Assembly (NCBI GenBank): GCA_020638465.1
Contig: JACKIM010000002.1
Coordinates: 62,001-126,000, forward strand
Source of the DNA: Geminicoccaceae bacterium
GTDB lineage: Bacteria > Pseudomonadota > Alphaproteobacteria > Geminicoccales > Geminicoccaceae
DNA length: 64,000 nucleotides
Direction of reading: 5' to 3'
The position numbers and the translations under genes are program-made. Shown piece by piece: positions 1-8,510 of this stretch. A model generated the notes under the pieces. It worked only from the letters and a program-made list of their open reading frames with translations. It was not told where the DNA came from and did no database searches. Position 1 is the first letter of the stretch. The number at the start of each line of letters is the position of its first letter.

Positions 1-1
1 G

Positions 2-85
2 ACGCTGCGTGGCGATCATATCGCCGAAGAGTTCCAGCAGATCGTCGAGACCTATATCGAACAGCGCTTCACGCCCGCGACCTGA
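2..85 (+). CDS. ispG: IspG (4-hydroxy-3-methylbut-2-enyl diphosphate synthase), C-terminal end only
   Basis: The window opens inside a plus-strand frame that ends with TGA at 83-85 and encodes only the last 27 residues (TLRGDHIAEEF...). This resembles the C-terminus of the iron-sulfur enzyme IspG of the MEP isoprenoid pathway, where an LRG-(D/E)-H-IAEEF motif precedes a short helix. The gene directly downstream is hisS, and ispG-hisS is a common order in alphaproteobacteria, which supports the call. The catalytic part lies outside the window, so this rests on a short motif plus context. Confidence 0.72.
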   Translation, partial: TLRGDHIAEEFQQIVETYIEQRFTPAT

Positions 86-127
86 TCCGCGGGAACCCGC
101 CCAACGGAAACCACAAGGAAATGTCGA

Positions 128-1372
128 ATGGCTGATGTCCGCACCGTCCGTGGAACCCATGATCTCGTGGGCGAGGACATGCGTCGGCATCGCCATGTCA
201 GTGAGACCGCCCTGCGCGTTGCCCGGTGTTTCGGCTTCGAGGAGATTGCCACCCCGATCTTCGAGTTTACCGACGTCTTTGCCCGGTCGCTCGGCGATAC
301 CTCCGATGTCGTCTCCAAGGAGATGTACACCTTCACCGACCGTGGCGGCGACCAGCTGACCTTGCGCCCGGAGAACACGGCCGGCGTGGTCCGCGCGGTG
401 ATCTCTGGCGGCCTCATGCAGAGTCCGCCGCTCAAGCTGTTCTACAGCGGCCCGATGTTCCGCTTCGAGCGGCCGCAGAAGGGCCGCATGCGCCAGTTCC
501 ACCAGATCGGTGTCGAGACCATCGGCAGCCCCGAGCCCGCGGCCGATATCGAGGTGATCGCGCTCGGCTGGCTCATTCTCCAGACCCTCGGCATCGGCGA
601 CGGCATCGCACTCGAACTCAACAGCCTCGGCGATCCCGAAAGCCGTACGGCCTATCGCGACCGGCTGGTGGACTATCTCTCGGCCTACAGGGACCGCCTA
701 TCCGCCGACAGCCGGATCCGCCTGGAACGCAACCCGTTGCGCATCCTCGACAGCAAGGATGATGACGACAGGGCCATCATCGCCAATGCCCCGCCCATCG
801 GCGAGGCCATGAACGATTTCAGCCGCGACTTCTTCGCGCGCGTGCAGGATGGCCTCGTCAGTCTCGGCATCGGCTTCACCCTCAACCCGAAGCTCGTGCG
901 CGGCCTCGATTACTACACGCACACCACCTTCGAGTTCACCACCGATCGTCTCGGTGCCCAGAGTGCCGTGCTTGCCGGCGGCCGCTATGACGGGCTCATG
1001 AGGCAGATGGGCGGTCCCGACACTCCCGGCGTGGGCTGGGCCTCCGGCATCGAGCGCCTGGCCATGCTGCTCGACGGCGCACCCGAACCCGTCCGCCCCG
1101 TGGCCATCATTCCCATCGGTGCCGCAGCGGAATCCGAAGCAACGAGGCTCGCCTTCGAACTGCGCCGGGCAGGACATGCCGTCGAACTCGCGTTCAGGGG
1201 CAAGCCCGGCCAGCGCATGAAGAAAGCCGATCGTGCCAACGCCCGCCTTGCGATTACCATCGGCGATGACGAACTGGCCCGGGACATCGTCAAGCTGCGC
1301 TTTCTCGACACCGGCGAGGACCGCGAGGTGTCACGCTCCCAACTGGCCGCCGCCCTGACCGCGGCTTCCTGA
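128..1372 (+). CDS. hisS: Histidyl-tRNA synthetase
   Basis: Class II aminoacyl-tRNA synthetase that charges tRNA-His in the cytoplasm. At 414 residues it has the usual bacterial length. The catalytic core is visible: an N-terminal RGTHD near residues 8-12, LRPENTAG (79-86), motif 2 as FRFERPQKGRMRQFHQ (111-126), the histidine-specific RGLDYY at 258-263, AGGRYDGL, and motif 3 GVGWASGIERL near 301. A C-terminal anticodon-binding domain follows from about residue 325. The ATG at 128 has AAGGAA about 8 nt upstream. It follows ispG by 42 nt, probably as one operon. A long perfect palindrome just after the stop may end transcription. Confidence 0.97.
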   Translation: MADVRTVRGTHDLVGEDMRRHRHVSETALRVARCFGFEEIATPIFEFTDVFARSLGDTSDVVSKEMYTFTDRGGDQLTLRPENTAGVVRAVISGGLMQSPPLKLFYSGPMFRFERPQKGRMRQFHQIGVETIGSPEPAADIEVIALGWLILQTLGIGDGIALELNSLGDPESRTAYRDRLVDYLSAYRDRLSADSRIRLERNPLRILDSKDDDDRAIIANAPPIGEAMNDFSRDFFARVQDGLVSLGIGFTLNPKLVRGLDYYTHTTFEFTTDRLGAQSAVLAGGRYDGLMRQMGGPDTPGVGWASGIERLAMLLDGAPEPVRPVAIIPIGAAAESEATRLAFELRRAGHAVELAFRGKPGQRMKKADRANARLAITIGDDELARDIVKLRFLDTGEDREVSRSQLAAALTAAS

Positions 1373-1401
1373 CGCCGGTCCATGCCGTGACGCAGGTGAA
1401 A

Positions 1402-1429
1402 GCCCTGTTCCGTCGCGACGGAACAGGGC
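1402..1429. terminator. Perfect 28-nt palindrome between convergent genes
   Basis: GCCCTGTTCCGTC is followed at once by its exact reverse complement, making a 28-nt perfect palindrome between the convergent ends of hisS (1372) and the isochorismatase-like gene (1436). As RNA it would fold into a strong hairpin from either strand. There is no T-run on either side, so it is at best an atypical bidirectional terminator; a protein-binding site is also possible. Confidence 0.45.
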
Positions 1430-1435
1430 GCGGGC

Positions 1436-2059
1436 TCAGCGCCTGGTCAGCGTGCTGTAGCTGGTGATCAGGTTCCGGTAGTCCGGAATGTGGTTGGAGA
1501 ACAGCTGCGCCAGTCCGTCGATGTCGTTGCGCCAGTCGCGATGCAGCTCGCAGGCCGTTCCGAACCAGGTCATGATCTGGGCACCGGCCGCGATCATTCT
1601 CTGCCATGCCGCATCGCGCGTCATCGGGTTGAAGGTGCCGGAGGCATCCGCGACGACGAAGACATCGAACCCTTCCTCGATGGCCGACAATGCGGGAAAG
1701 GCGACGCACACCTCGGTAACCACACCGGCAACGATCAGCTGCTTCCTGCCCGTCGCCTTGACCGCACGGACGAAGTCCTCGTTGTCCCAGGCATTGATCT
1801 GGCCTGGCCGCGCGATGTAGGGCGCATCGGGAAACATTTCCTTCAGCTCGGGCACCATCGGCCCGTTCGGCCCGTCCTCGAAACTGGTCGTGAGGATGGT
1901 TGGCAGGTTGAAATATTTCGCCAGATCAGCCAGTGCGAGAACATTGTTCTTGAACTTGTCAGGATCGATGTCCCGGACCATCGACAGGAGACCTGCCTGA
2001 TGGTCGACCATGAGAACGGCAGCGTTGTTCTTGTCCAGCCGGACATACGGCGTCTTCAT
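1436..2059 (-). CDS. Isochorismatase-family cysteine hydrolase (YcaC-like)
   Basis: A 207-residue alpha/beta hydrolase of the isochorismatase/nicotinamidase superfamily, cytoplasmic. The likely catalytic Asp is D19 in VLMVDHQ and the nucleophile C118 in GVVTEVCVAF. The region at 81-91 (YIARPGQINAW) and the WFGTACELHRDW segment match the YcaC subgroup, whose substrate is unknown. The ATG at 2059 has GAAGGGG about 9 nt upstream. It is convergent with hisS and alone in its operon. The family is clear but the substrate is not; nicotinamidase or isochorismatase activity should not be assumed. The 292 nt upstream of it hold no gene I can support. Confidence 0.88.
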   Translation of the reverse strand: MKTPYVRLDKNNAAVLMVDHQAGLLSMVRDIDPDKFKNNVLALADLAKYFNLPTILTTSFEDGPNGPMVPELKEMFPDAPYIARPGQINAWDNEDFVRAVKATGRKQLIVAGVVTEVCVAFPALSAIEEGFDVFVVADASGTFNPMTRDAAWQRMIAAGAQIMTWFGTACELHRDWRNDIDGLAQLFSNHIPDYRNLITSYSTLTRR

Positions 2060-2351
2060 TGACGTTTGCCCCTTCTATCGGCGTTTCGATGCTCGTCTTG
2101 CGGGCCGGATCGCGTGACTGCCTTGCGAACGCCCGGGTATTCACCGGCGCGGCAGGAATAGTTCCCCGAATCTGGCCCAACGTTCCGTCAGATGGCACCG
2201 ATCGAGATGCCGTTCAAGCGGCAAATGACTTTGCCCCGCGGCGTCGGCACGGACAGGACGGCGATACACCTCATGTTTGCCGGGGTTCGGCCGGGCGGAT
2301 GGATGGACAACTCACGGCGGAACATGCCGTGCACGCTCCGCGCATCAGGCC

Positions 2352-3122
2352 TCAGCCCTTGTCGTCGACCTGCCTGCTCAGCCGTTCGATGGCCTGGACC
2401 AGACGGTCCATCTCCTGCCTCTGTGCGGCGAAGTGCCGGTTCATGTCGTCGCGGAGCCTTTCGATGCCCTGCCCGATGGCATCGTCATCCGGCACTGTGG
2501 CGGCGAATGGACTCTGGTCTTCGGCGAGGCCGGGAGACCCCGCGGCGAGCGCCGGGAACAGATCGGCGGGATGGTTGCGGTCGAGCATCGCCTGCCTGTC
2601 GCTTTTCTCGCCGCAATCGTGACGATCCATGACCGCACCGTCGAGATTGGCGCCGTCGAGAACGGCCTTGAAGAGGTTCGCGTCCCTGAGATCGGCCTTG
2701 CGGAGATTGGCGCGCGTGAGATTGGCCCCGGCGAGCATGGCCCGCACGAGGTTCGCCTTTTCGAGCCTGCACCTCTGGAGGCTGGCGCTTTTCAGGTTGG
2801 CACCGGCAAGATTGGCGTCCTGGAGACTGGACTCGTCGAGGGTGGCCCCTTCGAGGAAGGCCCCTTCGAGATTGGCGCGATCGAGGCGGGAACGCCTGAG
2901 ATCGACCTTGAGGAGGATGGTTCCCGCAAGATCGGCTCCCCTGAGGTCGGCCCCTTCGAGATTGGCTCCCCTGAGGTCCTTCCCGCGCAGACGGATGCCC
3001 CGCAGGTCGGGAACCTCCGATGGGCAGGTCATTCGCCAGTCATTCCAGGCGGAAGGACCCATCGACAGGATCCTGACATGGCCGTTGTCGTCGTGCGGCA
3101 TCGTGCGGTGGCTTTCGGGCAT
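2352..3122 (-). CDS. Pentapeptide-repeat protein
   Basis: From about residue 35 to 150 the protein is built of A(D/N)LXX-type pentapeptides (LRGANLEGADLRGADL and many more), which fold into a right-handed quadrilateral beta-helix. The last 80 residues lose the repeat and end in a charged, heptad-like segment (MDRLVQAIERLSRQVD) that may form a coiled coil. I use the ATG at 3122; a TTG 54 nt further upstream would also keep the frame open. There is no signal peptide, so it is probably cytoplasmic. Some family members mimic DNA and bind gyrase, but nothing here shows that role. It is monocistronic. Confidence 0.8.
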   Translation of the reverse strand: MPESHRTMPHDDNGHVRILSMGPSAWNDWRMTCPSEVPDLRGIRLRGKDLRGANLEGADLRGADLAGTILLKVDLRRSRLDRANLEGAFLEGATLDESSLQDANLAGANLKSASLQRCRLEKANLVRAMLAGANLTRANLRKADLRDANLFKAVLDGANLDGAVMDRHDCGEKSDRQAMLDRNHPADLFPALAAGSPGLAEDQSPFAATVPDDDAIGQGIERLRDDMNRHFAAQRQEMDRLVQAIERLSRQVDDKG

Positions 3123-3345
3123 GATTGTTCGCTCAATGGTTATGCCAATGACGACGTATGAACCCCCGGACGTCAAGGATTGATTTCATTTGGGGCATGA
3201 AATCCCGGGTTGATGCAGCATTCGTGCGCGGGTCACTGCCCCTGTCATTGCGGGTCTTCCCGTTTCGTTTGTCTGCAATCGTCTCAAAAACCTTAATAGG
3301 AAAAAATACCTTGAATCTTTCGACAGGCCATACGAGGATGACGGC

Positions 3346-4323
3346 ATGGATTTTTCAGTTTCCGCAGGCCCGCGTCCGGCCGGAACGCCCGTTCAGCGCA
3401 AGCCCTGTCCTTTCAGGTTGCGGGCGCGGCTGCTGCGGATGAATCCGTTGCGCATCCTGCGGTTCTGCCTGCTGCTTGCCCTCGACCGGCAGCGCGAGCT
3501 GGAGGCCGAGGGGCCGCGGTTCAGCGGTGAGGAGATTTCGGTCCTGCGGCGGATCTGGCCCATGGCCCCGCTGCTGGAAGCCGTCACCCAGCTGAGCGGG
3601 CGTGGCCGCACGATCGGCGATGTCATTGCCGGTTCGACCCTCTGGCACCTGCAGCGGCTGCTGGCCGATCTCGCCCGCGAGACCGGCGGGGCGATGGCTG
3701 CACGGATGTTCTGGATCGAGCGCATCGGCCGGGGCAGGGTGGAGGACGCGGCGAAGCGTCTGGCAACCCTGCTGGCTCGTCGTGTCGAGCAGGTGCGCGA
3801 ACCGGGCAGCGCCGCGAAGGACAGGGTTTCCCCGCGCCCGTCGGTGCCTGCCATGCAGGGGCCGCCCACGGCCGGACAGTTCGAAAGGCAGGTCCATGCG
3901 TCCCGCCAGCGATCGGCCATGGCACGGGGCCGGCGGCTCCTGCTGCGCGATCTTGCCGGGCGGGTGATGCAGGATCTTGCCCATGACGACGATCCGCCGG
4001 ACGGCGGGCCTGCCAGTCTGCGCGGGCTGAATGCCGGCGAGCGGCGGGATGTCGAAACGACCCTGAACGCCATGGCCGCGACCCGGACCGGTACCGTGCC
4101 GGTATCGACGGGGACCTCGCAGAGATTCGAATGCGCGCCCGTCGGCGCAATGTCGTCGCGCGGACCGCCGTTCGCTCCTTCGCCGTCGGGGCAGTCGCCT
4201 CCGGCGGTCCCACCGACGACGGAACTCTCTGTTCCACCCCGCGGTCCCATGGCCGGCGGGGCGCTGGCGCTGGTCCGATGGCTGGTCCGCCTGTGCAATG
4301 GCGGTCCCGCCCGGCAGGACTGA
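3346..4323 (+). CDS. Hypothetical protein, proline- and arginine-rich
   Basis: I do not recognise this 325-residue protein. It has an Arg-rich N-terminus (RLRARLLRMNPLRILRFCLLLALDRQRELE, residues about 24-54), a helical middle with many Arg and Ala, and from about residue 240 a Pro/Ser-rich, low-complexity C-terminus. The ATG at 3346 has GAGG about 9 nt upstream, and the codons prefer G/C at the third position like the neighbours. A long open frame also exists on the opposite strand, as is common in this GC-rich DNA, so strand choice rests on the start region and codon pattern. It is convergent with the sensor kinase at 4365. Confidence 0.55.
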   Translation: MDFSVSAGPRPAGTPVQRKPCPFRLRARLLRMNPLRILRFCLLLALDRQRELEAEGPRFSGEEISVLRRIWPMAPLLEAVTQLSGRGRTIGDVIAGSTLWHLQRLLADLARETGGAMAARMFWIERIGRGRVEDAAKRLATLLARRVEQVREPGSAAKDRVSPRPSVPAMQGPPTAGQFERQVHASRQRSAMARGRRLLLRDLAGRVMQDLAHDDDPPDGGPASLRGLNAGERRDVETTLNAMAATRTGTVPVSTGTSQRFECAPVGAMSSRGPPFAPSPSGQSPPAVPPTTELSVPPRGPMAGGALALVRWLVRLCNGGPARQD

Positions 4324-4364
4324 CAGGCAGGACGGGCGGGACGGGCGGGACGGGGCAGGCGGTT

Positions 4365-5738
4365 TCAGGACGCGGAGTCGCGGGGGAGGGTGACGCTGGC
4401 CCGCAGGCCACCCTCCCTGCGGTTGGCGAGGTGGACGTCGCCACCATGGGCGCGCAGGATCGAGCGGGCGATGGCGAGGCCCAGGCCGGTACCGCCGGTA
4501 TCCCGCGATCGGCTTTCCTCCAGGCGGACAAAGGGTTCGAAGACGCGTTCGAGGTCGGACTCGGGGATGCCGGGGCCGTCATCGTCGATGGCGAGTTCGA
4601 TGCGGTCCGGATGTTCGGCGATGGCGAGGCGGACGGCATGCCCGTAGCGCACGCCGTTCTCGATGAGGTTGCGCAGGGCGCGGCGCATGGCCACCGGGCG
4701 GCAGGGGAGGACGATGCGGCGGTCGGCGTCGAAGGCGATGTCGGCGCCGTGCTCGGCGAGGTCGTCGCACAGGCTCTCGACCAGCGAGGCGAAGTCGGTG
4801 GGGCGCATGGGTTCGCCCTTGCCCTCCTCGCGCATGAAGGCGAGGGCGGCCTCGGTCATGGCCTCCATCTCCGCGAGGGTCTGGAGCATCTTCTCCTTGT
4901 CCTCGCCGTCGTCGAGGAACTCGACGCGCAGGCGGAGCGTGGTGATGGGGGTGCGCAGGTCGTGGCTGATGGCCGCCAGCATGGCGGTGCGGTCGTCGAC
5001 AAAGCGGCGGATACGCTCGCGCATGCGGTTGAAGGCGGACGATGCCCGGGCCAGTTCGCTGGGGCCGGTCTCGGTCAGGGGGTCCACATCCTCACCGCGG
5101 CCGAAGCGGTCGGAGGCCAGTGCCAGGGCGCGCAGCGGACGGGTGATGCGGCGGACCATGAAGGCTCCGGCGAGACAGACGGCGGCGGCGGTGGTCAGCA
5201 CCCAGAGCAGCGGCCCGCCGAGATGCAGGATCGGCGACGGGTGCAGGCGGTGTTCGAGATTGAGCCACTGGCTGTCGCCAAGGCCGATGGAGATGATGAG
5301 GCGCAGGGGTTCTGGACGGTCGCGGTCGTGACCGTCGTGGTCGCGGTAGCGGCGGATGAAGCCGTCGTCGTCGTCGAGGTCGATGAGGACGGGGCCGGGG
5401 ACATGCTCGTCGATGCGCCGGGCGATGTCGCGGCTGATCGGATTGGCGCGGTGTTTTCGGTCGTTCTCCACCTGGGCTTGCCCGTCGATGCTGGCGCTGA
5501 ACCCGCGGGAGCGGGACACGTCCACCACGCGCTGGCGCCGGTCGGGGGGGGTGATCGAGAGGATGCGTGTGAGACTCACCGTGCGGTCGAGGATCTGGGT
5601 GCGGTTGGCGAGGATGAGCGCGCGCTCGCGGTCCTGGGCGAAGACGATGACCGCCACGATCTGGGCGGCGAGCAGGGCCAGCACCAGCACGGCGGTCATC
5701 TGTCCCATGAGCGAGGTGGGCCACGGCCGCAGTCTCAT
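4365..5738 (-). CDS. Sensor histidine kinase, EnvZ-like, with an Asp/His-rich periplasmic loop
   Basis: Membrane sensor kinase of 457 residues, partner of the response regulator that ends 5 nt before it. TM1 spans about residues 13-34, a periplasmic domain 35-173, TM2 about 174-195, then HAMP. The phospho-acceptor is H259 in ISHDLRTP; the ATPase boxes are NLIENG (N box, 357-362), DDDGPGIP (386 onward) and GGTGLGLA (415 onward). The organisation matches EnvZ/CpxA-type kinases. The periplasmic segment at 119-140 is unusually rich in Asp and His (DLDDDD, then HDGHDRD), which suggests divalent-cation binding. This fits the EF-hand protein encoded divergently from the operon, but the signal is inferred. 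Confidence 0.9.
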   Translation of the reverse strand: MRLRPWPTSLMGQMTAVLVLALLAAQIVAVIVFAQDRERALILANRTQILDRTVSLTRILSITPPDRRQRVVDVSRSRGFSASIDGQAQVENDRKHRANPISRDIARRIDEHVPGPVLIDLDDDDGFIRRYRDHDGHDRDRPEPLRLIISIGLGDSQWLNLEHRLHPSPILHLGGPLLWVLTTAAAVCLAGAFMVRRITRPLRALALASDRFGRGEDVDPLTETGPSELARASSAFNRMRERIRRFVDDRTAMLAAISHDLRTPITTLRLRVEFLDDGEDKEKMLQTLAEMEAMTEAALAFMREEGKGEPMRPTDFASLVESLCDDLAEHGADIAFDADRRIVLPCRPVAMRRALRNLIENGVRYGHAVRLAIAEHPDRIELAIDDDGPGIPESDLERVFEPFVRLEESRSRDTGGTGLGLAIARSILRAHGGDVHLANRREGGLRASVTLPRDSAS

Positions 5739-5743
5739 GGCAT

Positions 5744-6463
5744 TCAGACCTTTTCCACCGGTGCCACGAAGCTGTAGCCGCCGCCCCAGTGGGTCTTGAT
5801 GATGGTGGGCTGTTTCGGGTCGGCCTCGATCTTGCGGCGCAGGCGGCTCACCTGGTTGTCGATGGAGCGGTCGAACACCCGCGCCTCGCGGCCGGAGGTG
5901 AGGTCGAGCAGCTGGTCGCGGGTGAGCACCATGCCGGGGTGGTCGATGAAGGCGCGGAGCAGCCGGTAGTCGGCCGAGCTCAGGGCCACGGCCACGCCGT
6001 TCTCGTCGATCAGCTCGCGCTGGGCGGTATCCAGTTTCCAGCGTTCGAAGCGCAGGACGCCGTCGGGCAGTTTCTCGCGCTGGGGCGGCAGGGCATGGGT
6101 GCGGCGCAGCACCGACTTGATGCGCGCCAGCAGTTCGCGCGGGTTGAACGGTTTGGTGATGTAGTCGTCCGCGCCGATTTCCAGCCCGACGATGCGGTCG
6201 GTTTCCTCGGCCATGGCCGTGAGCAGGATCACCGGGATGTCGGTGGCTTCGCGCAGGTGGCGGCACAGCGACAGGCCATCCTCGCCGGGCATCATGATGT
6301 CGAGGACGACGAGCTCGAAGCTCCCGGTGCGCAGCAGTTTGCGCGCCTCCTCGCCGCCGCTGGCGGTGGTCGTGCGAAAGCCGTGCTGGCCGAGATACTT
6401 GCCGACGAGGTCGCGGATCTCGCGATGGTCGTCGACGATCAGGATATGCGGGTTATCGCTCAT
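5744..6463 (-). CDS. OmpR-family response regulator
   Basis: A 239-residue DNA-binding regulator. The receiver domain carries acidic D11-D12, phospho-acceptor D55 (VVLDIMMPG) and K104 (YITKPF). The C-terminal winged helix (from about residue 130) has the OmpR/PhoB pattern, with VFDRSIDNQVSRLRRKIE as recognition helix and a THWGGGYSF wing. It is first in a two-gene operon with the kinase, 5 nt apart. A direct repeat of ATGTAAC 43-59 nt upstream of its start is a good candidate binding site, so autoregulation and control of the divergent EF-hand gene are likely. The specific regulon is unknown. Confidence 0.93.
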   Translation of the reverse strand: MSDNPHILIVDDHREIRDLVGKYLGQHGFRTTTASGGEEARKLLRTGSFELVVLDIMMPGEDGLSLCRHLREATDIPVILLTAMAEETDRIVGLEIGADDYITKPFNPRELLARIKSVLRRTHALPPQREKLPDGVLRFERWKLDTAQRELIDENGVAVALSSADYRLLRAFIDHPGMVLTRDQLLDLTSGREARVFDRSIDNQVSRLRRKIEADPKQPTIIKTHWGGGYSFVAPVEKV

Positions 6464-6505
6464 GTCGACGTCATATCAACGCGTTCGCCGCCGCGCGCCG
6501 GAAAA

Positions 6506-6522
6506 ATGTAACCGGATGTAAC
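6506..6522. promoter_or_regulatory. Direct-repeat operator for an OmpR-type regulator
   Basis: ATGTAAC occurs twice at 6506-6512 and 6516-6522, exactly 10 bp apart, one helical turn. Tandem half-sites in the same orientation are the standard arrangement for OmpR/PhoB-family regulators. The site sits between the regulator gene (start 6463) and the EF-hand gene (start 6653), so one site could serve both divergent promoters. Confidence 0.6.
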
Positions 6523-6652
6523 GGCTTTTGCCTCTGCGACCGTTGGCGACCCTTTGGCGCGTGCACGGGCGAAAATTTGTGACAAACTGCGGGCACATAT
6601 GGCTCGGCAAGCAATTGCGCGAACCCACTTCGACAGACAAGGATACCTTCAC

Positions 6653-7153
6653 ATGAAGACCCGTACCAAGTTGATCTTCGGCACTCTCGGCATCGCCGGG
6701 ATTCTCGGTGTCGCTGCTGCCGCCACCTCATCCCACGCGGATGGCGGCTGGGGGCATGGCGATGGCGGCATGCGCGGCGGTCCCGGCATGAGCATGATGT
6801 TCGAGCGGTTTGACACCAACGGCGATGGCAAGATCACGCTCGAGGAGGCCAACGGCACGATCGACACCAAGCTCGCCGATTTCGATGCCGACGGCAACGG
6901 CACCCTGTCGCTCGACGAATTCCAGGGACTCTATCTCGACCAGACCCGCCAGATGATGGTGCGGGGCTTCCAGCGCTTCGATCGCGATGGCGATGGCCAG
7001 CTCAGCCGCGAGGAACTCGGGGCCCCGGTCGAGATGATCTTCGGCCGCATGGATGCCAATGACGATGGCGCCATCGAGAAGAGCGAAATGCGCAAGCGCG
7101 GCGACGGTCGCCATGGCGACCGTGACGGCAAGGGGCGTCGCGGCGACAACTGA
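6653..7153 (+). CDS. Secreted EF-hand calcium-binding protein
   Basis: A 166-residue exported protein. MKTRTKLIFGTLGIAGILGVAAAATSSHA is a signal peptide with probable cleavage after SHA. The mature part holds four EF-hand-like loops: DTNGDGKITLEE, DADGNGTLSLDE, DRDGDGQLSREE and DANDDGAIEKSE. Each has Asp/Asn at the calcium-ligand positions and Glu or a similar residue at position 12. The tail is Gly/Arg/Asp-rich. I chose the ATG at 6653 because AAGGA lies about 10 nt upstream and it begins the signal peptide; frames starting earlier add an unlikely leader. It is divergent from the two-component operon and is followed by a clear terminator. A role in periplasmic calcium buffering or signalling is inferred. 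Confidence 0.88.
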   Translation: MKTRTKLIFGTLGIAGILGVAAAATSSHADGGWGHGDGGMRGGPGMSMMFERFDTNGDGKITLEEANGTIDTKLADFDADGNGTLSLDEFQGLYLDQTRQMMVRGFQRFDRDGDGQLSREELGAPVEMIFGRMDANDDGAIEKSEMRKRGDGRHGDRDGKGRRGDN

Positions 7154-7200
7154 CCGGCTGATCCTCGATCCATCCCTTTCCAACTGCCCTAGCACTGTCG

Positions 7201-7234
7201 CGGCCCGGAGCACCCCTTTCCGGGCCGTCTTTTT
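7201..7234 (+). terminator. Rho-independent terminator of the EF-hand gene
   Basis: CGGCCCGG (7201-7208) pairs with CCGGGCCG (7220-7227) across an 11-nt loop and is followed by TCTTTTT. It lies 47 nt past the EF-hand stop codon on the same strand. Confidence 0.85.
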
Positions 7235-7290
7235 GTGTGGAGAGAGTGCTGGCGTCCCATCCGCCCATGTCCGGCCGAGACAACGGGGCT

Positions 7291-8073
7291 TTACAGTTCG
7301 AAGAGGCGCCCGAGCCGGGGCAGGCGTGTCCTTACGCCGGCAAGGCGCAGGCAGTGCCAGGCCAGCGCATGATTTGAAGACGTGACCGGGAAACCCAGTT
7401 CGGCCTCGATTTCGGCACAACCGGTGGCAATCCTGATCGAGGTGCAGGAGACGAACACCATGTCGAGTAGACGTTCGGCGGCCATGCGGCGGATGGCGCC
7501 CTTCAGGCTGGCCGTATCGATGCCGGCCACGACCGGGTCCAGCGGTTCGTTGAACGAGGCAAACACCGGAATCTCGAAGTCCCGCTCCTCGATATAGCGC
7601 TGGACGACCGTGTTGACGTCGCGGGTATAGGGCGTGAGCACGCCGATGCGTCGTGCGCCGAACGCCCTGAAGGCGGCAAGGGCCGCGGTGATCGGCGTCG
7701 TCAGCCGCGCCTGCGGTTGAACGCTGCGCATGGCGGCAAAGACATGCCCTTCGCCCAGGACCATGGTGGCCGAGGTACAGCCAAAGGCCACCACATCCAG
7801 TGGTGATCCCGGGAGGATGAGGCGCAGGGTGGGAGCGATGCGCTCACCCATGTCCCGCAGCGTATCCGGGGTGATCCGCGAATCGCTGGCGATCCGGGCT
7901 CCATAGAAATCCACACCCGGAATGGTGATAATCTGCCGGAATTCATGCTCGACCGTGTAGTCGGATGCGAGCACGATCAAACCGATCCGCGCCCTTGCCC
8001 CGATGCCGGCATCGGTCGTGAATGGAAGGTGTTCCATCACGACCGTCGGAACCGGGGCCTTGTCACCACTCAT
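7291..8073 (-). CDS. Asp/Glu racemase-superfamily protein (maleate isomerase / arylmalonate decarboxylase type)
   Basis: A 260-residue cytosolic enzyme with the two-cysteine layout of the Asp/Glu racemase superfamily: FGCTSATMV in the first half and VSCTSIRIA in the second. Both resemble the GC(T/N)S loops that supply the paired catalytic cysteines in maleate isomerases. The central GVLTPYTRDVN segment also fits that group. It follows a RidA-family gene by 42 nt, and the two are probably one operon. The pair suggests work on small dicarboxylates or amino-acid derivatives where reactive enamines form. Substrate assignment (maleate, hydantoin, arylmalonate or ectoine breakdown) is open. Confidence 0.8.
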   Translation of the reverse strand: MSGDKAPVPTVVMEHLPFTTDAGIGARARIGLIVLASDYTVEHEFRQIITIPGVDFYGARIASDSRITPDTLRDMGERIAPTLRLILPGSPLDVVAFGCTSATMVLGEGHVFAAMRSVQPQARLTTPITAALAAFRAFGARRIGVLTPYTRDVNTVVQRYIEERDFEIPVFASFNEPLDPVVAGIDTASLKGAIRRMAAERLLDMVFVSCTSIRIATGCAEIEAELGFPVTSSNHALAWHCLRLAGVRTRLPRLGRLFEL

Positions 8074-8115
8074 GCCGGCAACACCTGGACCGGAGGGCCT
8101 CCGGCCGGCCCCGCA

Positions 8116-8472
8116 TCAATCCTTGGCGGCGACGACACCGATCTCGACCGTGAACTGCGGCGCGGCAAGCCGCGGGGATTCCACACATGCGCGCGCGGGG
8201 GCATGCCCCTTGGGTATCCATGCGTCCCAGACCGAATTCATCTCGGCAAAGCTGTCCATCGAACACAGCCAGATCGTGACCGAGAGCAGCCTGGTCTTGT
8301 CGGTTCCGGCCTTCGCCAGCAGCCCGTCGATACGGGCCAGAATATCCTTCGTCTGCTCCGCGACCGAGCCATTGGGAGCGTTTTGCGCGACCTGGCCCGC
8401 AAGATAGACGGTATCATTGTGAATGACGATCTGGCTCATCCGATCGCCGGTTTCCATGCGTTCAATGGTCAT
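8116..8472 (-). CDS. RidA/YjgF-family protein
   Basis: A 118-residue member of the RidA (reactive intermediate deaminase) family. Visible family features are the early VYLAGQVAQNA strand, a QTKDILARIDGLLAKAG helix, and a C-terminal ARACVES...VEIGVVA segment where the conserved Arg that binds substrate carboxylates sits. RidA proteins hydrolyse 2-aminoacrylate and related imines; many paralogues are pathway-specific. This one is first in a two-gene operon with the racemase-like enzyme, which suggests a dedicated role. Its promoter region carries a TATAAT box abutting an inverted repeat. Confidence 0.86.
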   Translation of the reverse strand: MTIERMETGDRMSQIVIHNDTVYLAGQVAQNAPNGSVAEQTKDILARIDGLLAKAGTDKTRLLSVTIWLCSMDSFAEMNSVWDAWIPKGHAPARACVESPRLAAPQFTVEIGVVAAKD

Positions 8473-8510
8473 TTCGGAGTTTCCCCATTTTTGCGGCTTC
8501 TTGGCGCCAC

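Noticed and set aside
3120..3176. TTG at 3176 as start of the pentapeptide protein
   Set aside because: It only adds 18 residues without repeat character; the ATG at 3122 is preferred, though not proven.
4131..5777. 548-codon plus-strand frame opposite the histidine kinase
   Set aside because: Composition (Gly, Asp, Val, Ala repeats) and position mark it as a reverse-frame artefact of the kinase gene.
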